A DNA stretch of 8,152 nt from Cytophagaceae bacterium UBA6715 (GTDB lineage: Bacteria; Bacteroidota; Bacteroidia; Cytophagales; Spirosomataceae). The stretch is taken from assembly GCA_002454335.1 (NCBI GenBank), contig DKIP01000089.1, positions 2,750 to 10,901 of the forward strand, written 5' to 3'. This document shows positions 1 to 4,532 of the stretch, in pieces (the first letter of the stretch is position 1; each line of letters opens with the position of its first letter). The translations under genes and the position numbers were made by a program. The notes under the pieces were generated by a model that was not told the DNA's origin, ran no database searches, and worked only from the letters and a program-made list of their open reading frames with translations.

Positions 1-71
1 ATGATAGGCCCTGTAAACCCGTCTAAGACTGCGTCGGGCTTAATCATGGTAAATGTTCTATTTGTTGGCAT
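1..71 (-). CDS. ndk: Nucleoside diphosphate kinase, N-terminal fragment
   Basis: Reading the minus strand from the ATG at 71 gives MPTNRTFTMIKPDAV and then LDGFTGPI before the window edge, which is the characteristic start of nucleoside diphosphate kinase. The family transfers the gamma phosphate between nucleoside triphosphates and diphosphates through a phospho-histidine and keeps NTP and dNTP pools balanced in the cytoplasm. Only 23 codons plus two bases of a family that is usually about 140 residues are present, so the catalytic histidine is outside the window. Lys11 in the KPDAV motif is the conserved nucleotide-phosphate-contacting lysine. The gene is divergent from nrnA, and its promoter-like element lies directly upstream. 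The reading is in frame to the edge with no stop. Confidence 0.93.
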   Translation of the reverse strand, partial: MPTNRTFTMIKPDAVLDGFTGPI

Positions 72-75
72 TACG

Positions 76-104
76 TTTTTTTTACAAATTTATCTCTAAC
101 TTTG
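76..104 (+). promoter_or_regulatory. Bacteroidota-type promoter for nrnA
   Basis: TAACTTTG at 97-104 matches the Bacteroidota -7 consensus TAnnTTTG. The -33 element is weak: only a T-run (76-83) lies in range, TTTT at 76-79 with 17-bp spacing. Transcription would begin near 111, giving a leader of about 29 nt before the ATG at 140. This placement is one reason to prefer that start over an upstream in-frame ATG at 53. Confidence 0.5.
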
Positions 105-116
105 CGAACGCCCAAA
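85..116 (-). promoter_or_regulatory. Bacteroidota-type promoter for ndk
   Basis: On the minus strand, TTTG (113-116) is followed after exactly 20 bp by TAAATTTG (85-92). This matches the Bacteroidota consensus TTTG-N19/20-TAnnTTTG well. Transcription would begin near position 78, leaving a leader of only about 7 nt before the ATG at 71. The sequence match is direct; activity and start point are inferred. The element overlaps the putative nrnA promoter completely. Confidence 0.6.
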
Positions 117-139
117 TTTGTCGGGCGATACGATTTTTT

Positions 140-1168
140 ATGTCTTCGATTTCTGCGCTTCGCGCTCTATTAATTCCTGGTCAATCCGTTGTCATTACGA
201 CGCACTTTAATCCAGATTCGGATGCTATTGGTTCGAGTTTAGCTTGGCAGAAGTATTTGATAAAGAAAGGTTTGCGCGTGGATGTGGTTATTCCGTCCGC
301 TTTGTCTCGGAATTTAACCTGGATGCCTGGGGCGGATGCGGTGTTAGATTTCGAAAATGTTCTACATAAGTCGACGATTGAGGAGAAAATTGCTTCGGCC
401 GATTGGATATTTTGTTTGGATTTTTCGGGCATGCAGCGTTTGCATGGCTTGGCGAATTGGGTAAAATCTGCCCGTTGTCAGAAAGTGGTCATTGATCATC
501 ATTTGGATCCAGAGGATTTTGCAGATTATTATTATCACCGGACAATTGCGGCATCAACTTGCGAATTGATTTTTGATTTAATCAGCGAATGGGGGGATGA
601 AGCTTTGATTGATTCGGAAATGGGCGAATGTATGTATTCGGGAATTATGACGGATACAGGTTCATTTCGGCATCCGAATACGACGGCACATGTACATGAG
701 GTTGTTGCAGCATTGATCAATAAGGGAGTTAATACGAATGCCGTTCATCGGAAAGTATTTGATTCGGCGAGTTTGCATCGTTTACGCTTTCTGGGACATG
801 TATTGGCAAACCGTTTGGAATACTTACCAGATTACCATTTGGCATTAATGTGGATTACCGAGGAAGATCAAAAGCAATTTAATTCACAGGCAGGCGATAC
901 GGAGGGGATGGTGAATTATGGCTTGCAGCTTGCGGGGGCGGTTTGGTCTATTTGTATGATCCAACGGCCTGATGGGGTTAAATTGTCGTTCCGCTCGATT
1001 GAGCCGTTTGCTGTCAATACATTTGCCTCGACGTATTTTGAAGGTGGCGGTCATAAAAATGCATCTGGAGGAAGATTTTCTTCGGGTGGGATTGAACAGG
1101 CGAAGGAAAAATTAAAGGAAGTGTTACCTTTGTATCTTTCTGAGATAAAACGAGTTAAAAATTTATAA
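140..1168 (+). CDS. nrnA: DHH/DHHA1 phosphoesterase, NrnA-like oligoribonuclease / pAp phosphatase
   Basis: This 342-residue protein has the full set of DHH-family metal-binding motifs. They are HFNPDSDAIGS (His22, Asp26, Asp28), Asp94 in CLDFSG, the signature Asp119-His120-His121, and Asp172 in GIMTDTGSFRH. The C-terminal DHHA1 domain carries GGGHKNASGG at 302-311, which binds substrate in this family. Length and motif order fit the bifunctional NrnA type, which degrades very short RNA oligonucleotides from the 5' or 3' end and dephosphorylates 3'-phosphoadenosine 5'-phosphate. Cyclic-dinucleotide-derived linear pApA or pGpG cleavage, known for related DHH/DHHA1 enzymes, is also possible. 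The ATG at 140 is preferred over the in-frame ATG at 53, because 53 lies inside ndk and upstream of the predicted transcription start, and the 29 extra residues are not family-like. It is a cytoplasmic enzyme with no signal peptide. The next gene starts 17 nt downstream, probably in one transcript. Confidence 0.9.
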   Translation: MSSISALRALLIPGQSVVITTHFNPDSDAIGSSLAWQKYLIKKGLRVDVVIPSALSRNLTWMPGADAVLDFENVLHKSTIEEKIASADWIFCLDFSGMQRLHGLANWVKSARCQKVVIDHHLDPEDFADYYYHRTIAASTCELIFDLISEWGDEALIDSEMGECMYSGIMTDTGSFRHPNTTAHVHEVVAALINKGVNTNAVHRKVFDSASLHRLRFLGHVLANRLEYLPDYHLALMWITEEDQKQFNSQAGDTEGMVNYGLQLAGAVWSICMIQRPDGVKLSFRSIEPFAVNTFASTYFEGGGHKNASGGRFSSGGIEQAKEKLKEVLPLYLSEIKRVKNL

Positions 1169-1185
1169 AATATAAACAAATAATC

Positions 1186-2049
1186 ATGCGTAAATCGATT
1201 GGATTACTAGCTGTAGCTGCTGCGATGGTAGTGGGATGTGGCAAAGACAAAGTAGAAGTTATAGAGGGAGTGAAGATTCAAATTCACGAACACGATGACA
1301 AGGCACAAAAATTGAAGGATGGTGATATCATTACGTTTGATTTAGTGATTCGTAACGGAGCGGATTCTGTTTTACAGGATACGCACAAGGAAGGCCAACC
1401 GGGTAAAGGGATGATTCAGGCACCACAAGCGGCTCCAGGAGCATTCAAAGGCACATTTGAAAATGGTTTACGTTTATTGTCCGTAGGTGATTCTGCGACA
1501 ATTTTAGTGCCTATTGATAGTTTAATCAAGACTGTTCAAGCTCCATTGCCTCCTTTCTTGAAGCCAGGAACAGATTTGAAATATTCCGTACGTATTTTGA
1601 AAGTTCAATCGAAAGGTGAATTTGAAAAAGAGATGGAAGCCCAAGCGGCGGTTGCCAAGAAAAATGCGGCGAAGATGATTGCCCAAGAGCCTGCTTTAAT
1701 CTCGGCTTACATTGCGAAGACTGGAAAAACATTTCAAAAGACAGCTTCTGGGTTGAATTATTCGATTGAAAAAGCGGGTTCAGGACCTTCGCCTAAAATG
1801 GGTGAAACATGGGTAGTGAATTACCGTGGTACGTTTTTGAATGGGAAAGAGTTTGATAAAGGAAGCGCAGCTGAAATGCCATTGGGTCAAATGATTCCAG
1901 GTTTTAATGAGGCTTTAACATTGATGAAAGCAGGAGGTAAAGCTACCTTTGTGATCCCTTCGCCAATTGCTTACGGAGATCAGCCTCGCGGCCCGATTCC
2001 AGCGAACTCGGTGTTGGTATTTGAATTAGAAGTTCTTTCAAAGAAATAA
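1186..2049 (+). CDS. FKBP-type peptidyl-prolyl isomerase lipoprotein 1 (two-domain, canonical C-domain)
   Basis: This 287-residue protein begins with a short signal peptide ending in a lipobox-like VVGC, so Cys18 is the probable lipidated residue and the protein is probably anchored on the periplasmic face of a membrane. Residues 45-140 form a strongly diverged FKBP-like half without recognisable catalytic residues. A charged, Ala-rich helical linker follows (about 143-180). Residues 183-287 are a good FKBP domain: Tyr213, Phe223-Asp224, Ile237 and Phe240 (the Trp59 position of FKBP12), Tyr263 in AYG, IPANSVLVFELEVL at 271-284 and Phe279. The pocket looks intact, so cis-trans prolyl isomerase activity on exported proteins is likely. 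GldI, needed for gliding in Flavobacterium johnsoniae, is also an FKBP-like lipoprotein, but orthology is not shown here. The gene sits 17 nt after nrnA in an A/T-rich spacer without a Shine-Dalgarno sequence, as is usual in Bacteroidota. Confidence 0.88.
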   Translation: MRKSIGLLAVAAAMVVGCGKDKVEVIEGVKIQIHEHDDKAQKLKDGDIITFDLVIRNGADSVLQDTHKEGQPGKGMIQAPQAAPGAFKGTFENGLRLLSVGDSATILVPIDSLIKTVQAPLPPFLKPGTDLKYSVRILKVQSKGEFEKEMEAQAAVAKKNAAKMIAQEPALISAYIAKTGKTFQKTASGLNYSIEKAGSGPSPKMGETWVVNYRGTFLNGKEFDKGSAAEMPLGQMIPGFNEALTLMKAGGKATFVIPSPIAYGDQPRGPIPANSVLVFELEVLSKK

Positions 2050-2075
2050 ATTTCTTTAATTTTAAGGTCATTGAT

Positions 2076-2108
2076 ACGAAATGCTAACCTAAATCGTTAG
2101 CATTTCGT
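2076..2108 (+). terminator. Perfect 13-bp stem-loop between FKBP genes 1 and 2 (possible terminator or attenuator)
   Basis: ACGAAATGCTAAC (2076-2088) and its exact reverse complement (2096-2108) enclose a 7-nt loop. This is the strongest inverted repeat I found in the window, and it lies in the 75-nt gap between the first FKBP stop and the next ATG. No U-run follows (the next bases are TGGTTAATT), so a classical intrinsic terminator is not supported. It could instead reduce read-through, stabilise the upstream mRNA 3' end, or shape the leader of the next gene, whose ATG is 17 bases downstream. The structure is seen directly; its role is unknown. Confidence 0.45.
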
Positions 2109-2124
2109 TGGTTAATTGGGTTTC

Positions 2125-2982
2125 ATGTTAAATCAAAGTAGTTTGAAAAAGGTAGTATTTGCATTCGGAATTTTACTCGCCATGACATCTTGTTTGTCTG
2201 ATGTTGAGTTAGCCGATGAGGCGAAAGCTAAGGAGAGTCAAGCGCAAATCTTGTCTTACTTTGCGAAGTTGAATCAAAATCCTATCGCCATGGAAGATGG
2301 GGCGTATTATTTTGTTACGAAGCCAAACGTAGGGGGTGAAACTGCTGCTAAGGGAGATACAATAAAAATGCGTTATGTTTTATCTAACTTGTTAACGGGC
2401 GAAGTATTGGATAGTACAAAAAACCCTTTGGTGTATCAATATGGTTATTTGAATCCCGTTTATTCTAAATTAATGGCATACCTTAAAGAAGGGGAGCAAG
2501 CAGTGATGGCGATTCCTGGGACTTCACAAAGTTTTCCCGGATTACCTGCTTACACACCTTTGAAAGTTCTTGTGAAAGATTATGTGGTTCGTAGTCAGAA
2601 TGATCAGATTGAAGATTTTATCGCAAATAAAAAATTAACTGTTACGACGAAGGAGGCCAATGGGCTTCGATATATCCGACTAAATCCGGGAACTGGGGAT
2701 TTGCCCACGAATGGCCAGGTAGTGAAGTTGAAGTACACGGGTCGTTTCTTAAATGGTTTTGCTTTTGACGGGAATATGGCGCGCACGGATAGCTTTTCAG
2801 TGACAATTGGCGGGACGTCAACGGTTATTGGTTTTCAAATGGGAATTGAGAAAATGCGCTTAGGAGAGCGTGCGATATTGGTTTTCCCATCATCCATAGG
2901 TTACGGAGAAAAAGGTTCTGGTTCTACCATTCCAGGATTTACTCCACTTTCATTTGAAATTTATGTTGCCAAAATTCAATAA
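2125..2982 (+). CDS. FKBP-type peptidyl-prolyl isomerase lipoprotein 2 (two-domain)
   Basis: This 285-residue protein has a signal peptide ending in the lipobox MTSC, so Cys23 would be lipidated. An N-terminal FKBP-like half (about 60-157) keeps parts of the fold, such as GEVLDST at 92-98, LKEGEQAVMAIPG at 120-132 and LPAYTPLKV at 140-148, but lacks the AYG segment. The C-terminal half (about 180-285) is a recognisable FKBP domain with Tyr204, Phe214-Asp215, Val234-Ile235-Gly236-Phe237, Tyr260 in GYG and Phe277. The usual IPPNSTL segment is replaced by IPGFTPL. Isomerase activity is plausible for the C-domain; the N-domain is probably structural or substrate-binding. The ATG at 2125 is chosen over an in-frame TTG at 2116, which adds only three residues before the signal peptide. 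I found no clear promoter in the gap upstream. The stop is one base before the next gene's ATG. Confidence 0.86.
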   Translation: MLNQSSLKKVVFAFGILLAMTSCLSDVELADEAKAKESQAQILSYFAKLNQNPIAMEDGAYYFVTKPNVGGETAAKGDTIKMRYVLSNLLTGEVLDSTKNPLVYQYGYLNPVYSKLMAYLKEGEQAVMAIPGTSQSFPGLPAYTPLKVLVKDYVVRSQNDQIEDFIANKKLTVTTKEANGLRYIRLNPGTGDLPTNGQVVKLKYTGRFLNGFAFDGNMARTDSFSVTIGGTSTVIGFQMGIEKMRLGERAILVFPSSIGYGEKGSGSTIPGFTPLSFEIYVAKIQ

Positions 2983-2983
2983 G

Positions 2984-3877
2984 ATGAAATTACTTTATTT
3001 GTATTTATTGTTGAGTGTAAGTTTGCTGTCTAGTTGTGCATTTAATGAAATAAACCAACAAACAGAACAGGAAGAAAACGCAATTCAAAAGTACATTAAG
3101 GATCGTAGTTTGACGATGCAGAAGACTGCGGATGGGATGTATTATTCGAAAGATACGAAGGCATCCACAGGAAAGTCGGCCTCAGTCTCCGATTTAATCA
3201 AGTTTCATTACAAAATGACCTTGTTGGATGGAACTTTGATTGATTCTACGAATCGTGTGTTGAATCAATTTAAAGCGGAAGTATGGGGGACAAAAGCTAC
3301 CGTATTTACGTTGCCATTAAGTAATTTAAAGGAAGGTGAGTCTGGTATATTTATTTTGCCATCCTCCTTGGCCTTTGGGGGTAGTTCTTTCGGAAATGTT
3401 CCTGCTTATTCTACCATTCGAATTGATATTACGGTGACTGGGATTCGCACGGAAGCTGAACAAATTAGCGATATGAAAGTGGCATATGGAATGGAAAATG
3501 CGGAGCTGACTACCTCGGGAATGCTCTTTAAAAAGCTAGTTGAGAAGCCAGCTGCGGCCCAAGTTTTGGTTGGTCAAAATGTTGTCGTTAGCTACGTAGG
3601 GAAGTTTGGGTATGGCGTTTTGCAACAAGATTCGGCGGGGAAATGGTTTTATAGTCCTACCTTCGGATCGGGGACGATTGGCTCTGCAGCAAGTGCATAC
3701 TATGCTGGGTCTGGCAATTTAATTGCAGGTTTTGAGGAGGCTGTAATGAAGTTACGGATTGGGGAGAAGGCATCGATTATACTTCCGTATAAGTTAGCTT
3801 ATGGAACCTCGGGAAATTCTGCAATTCCAGGTTATTCTCCACTTTATTTTGAGATAGAAATTATATCAGCTCAGTAA
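2984..3877 (+). CDS. FKBP-like lipoprotein 3, degenerate C-terminal active site
   Basis: This 297-residue protein has a hydrophobic signal peptide ending in the lipobox LSSC, with Cys18 probably lipidated. The N-terminal half (about 45-155) is still FKBP-like: GTLIDST at 83-89, LKEGESGIFILPSSLAFGG at 115-133 and VPAYSTIRIDI at 139-149. The C-terminal half (about 178-297) ends convincingly as FKBP, with LIAGFEEAV at 246-254, AYG at 272-274 and IPGYSPLYFEIEI at 281-293. However, the conserved Phe-Asp pair after the first strand is not preserved. In its place, residues 208-245 form a longer segment rich in Gly, Ser, Ala and aromatic residues. Catalysis is therefore doubtful and a chaperone or binding role is possible. 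The ATG at 2984 follows the previous stop by one base. An in-frame ATG at 2954 is rejected because it lies inside the preceding gene and puts ten extra residues before the signal peptide. The gene overlaps rdgB by one base. Confidence 0.82.
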   Translation: MKLLYLYLLLSVSLLSSCAFNEINQQTEQEENAIQKYIKDRSLTMQKTADGMYYSKDTKASTGKSASVSDLIKFHYKMTLLDGTLIDSTNRVLNQFKAEVWGTKATVFTLPLSNLKEGESGIFILPSSLAFGGSSFGNVPAYSTIRIDITVTGIRTEAEQISDMKVAYGMENAELTTSGMLFKKLVEKPAAAQVLVGQNVVVSYVGKFGYGVLQQDSAGKWFYSPTFGSGTIGSAASAYYAGSGNLIAGFEEAVMKLRIGEKASIILPYKLAYGTSGNSAIPGYSPLYFEIEIISAQ

Positions 3878-4482
3878 TGAAGCAAAAGTCTCGCTTGTAT
3901 TTAGCTACACAAAATAAACATAAGGTTGACGAAATAAAAGATCTCCTAGGGGATCTTTTTGACATTCACACGGTTTATGAATTGGGTTTAAGTGAAGAAA
4001 TTCCGGAAACGGGGAATACCCTTCAGGAAAATTCCAAACAGAAGGCTGAATACATTGCGGAGCGTTATCAAGTGACCTGTCTGGCAGATGATTCTGGATT
4101 GGAGGTAAATGCTTTGGGTGGGCAGCCTGGTGTTTACTCAGCTCGTTACGCGGGAGAGTCGAAAGATGATATGGCTAATATGAGTAAATTGATTCAAGCG
4201 CTTCAGGGAATTTCTGATCGGTCAGCGCGATTTGTGACCGTTTTAACATTGCATCATGCAGGCCAATTCCAAAGTTTCGAAGGGGAGGTCATCGGTGATA
4301 TTTTAACAGCCCCAAGAGGTGAAAATGGATTTGGTTATGACCCCATTTTTCAACCCAAGGGATTTAATCGGACATTTGCTGAAATGTCCATGGATGAAAA
4401 AAATCAATTAGCACATCGTGCACGCGCTATTCAAAAATTCAAATCCTACGTTGAGCAAACCGGATTTTTCGGTAACAATTAG
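3877..4482 (+). CDS. rdgB: Non-canonical purine NTP pyrophosphatase, RdgB/HAM1 family
   Basis: This 201-residue protein has the complete RdgB/HAM1 motif set. It has ATQNKHKVDEI near the N-terminus (Thr11, Asn13, Lys16, Glu19), ADDSGLEV at 70-77 with Asp71-Asp72, and PGVYSARYAG at 84-93. It continues with GFGYDPIF at 151-158 and FAEMSMDEKNQLAHRARA at 167-184, where the common SHR is AHR. The family hydrolyses XTP, ITP and dITP to the monophosphate and pyrophosphate in the cytoplasm, keeping deaminated purines out of DNA and RNA. Length is normal. The start codon overlaps the stop of FKBP gene 3 in a TAATG junction, so translation is probably coupled to an otherwise envelope-related pair of genes. 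No signal peptide is present. Confidence 0.95.
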   Translation: MKQKSRLYLATQNKHKVDEIKDLLGDLFDIHTVYELGLSEEIPETGNTLQENSKQKAEYIAERYQVTCLADDSGLEVNALGGQPGVYSARYAGESKDDMANMSKLIQALQGISDRSARFVTVLTLHHAGQFQSFEGEVIGDILTAPRGENGFGYDPIFQPKGFNRTFAEMSMDEKNQLAHRARAIQKFKSYVEQTGFFGNN

Positions 4483-4503
4483 CGGATTTGTCCTTGCAAT
4501 TAG

Positions 4504-4511
4504 TATTTTTG
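4504..4511 (+). promoter_or_regulatory. Possible -7 element before the DUF5686 gene
   Basis: TATTTTTG matches TAnnTTTG, 21 nt before the ATG at 4533. The only nearby TTTG (4487-4490) is 13 bp away, shorter than the normal 17-23 bp, so a separate promoter is uncertain. The gene may simply be read from the rdgB transcript. Confidence 0.2.
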
Positions 4512-4532
4512 GATGTTATTACCCTAGTGTTC

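Noticed and set aside
53..139. A 29-residue N-terminal extension of nrnA from an ATG at 53.
   Set aside because: It overlaps ndk on the other strand, lies upstream of the predicted transcription start and is not typical of the DHH family. The ATG at 140 fits the family start.
181..720. Minus-strand open frames at 181-432 and 535-720.
   Set aside because: They lie wholly inside nrnA, which has strong family motifs, and show no recognisable domain or start context.
1125..1132. TACCTTTG near the end of nrnA, a match to TAnnTTTG that could drive FKBP gene 1.
   Set aside because: No TTG lies at the required 17-23 bp upstream, and the 17-nt gap to the next gene suggests co-transcription.
2954..2983. 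Upstream ATG for FKBP lipoprotein 3 overlapping the end of FKBP lipoprotein 2.
   Set aside because: It would put ten extra residues, read from the preceding gene in another frame, before a normal signal peptide. The ATG at 2984 is better.
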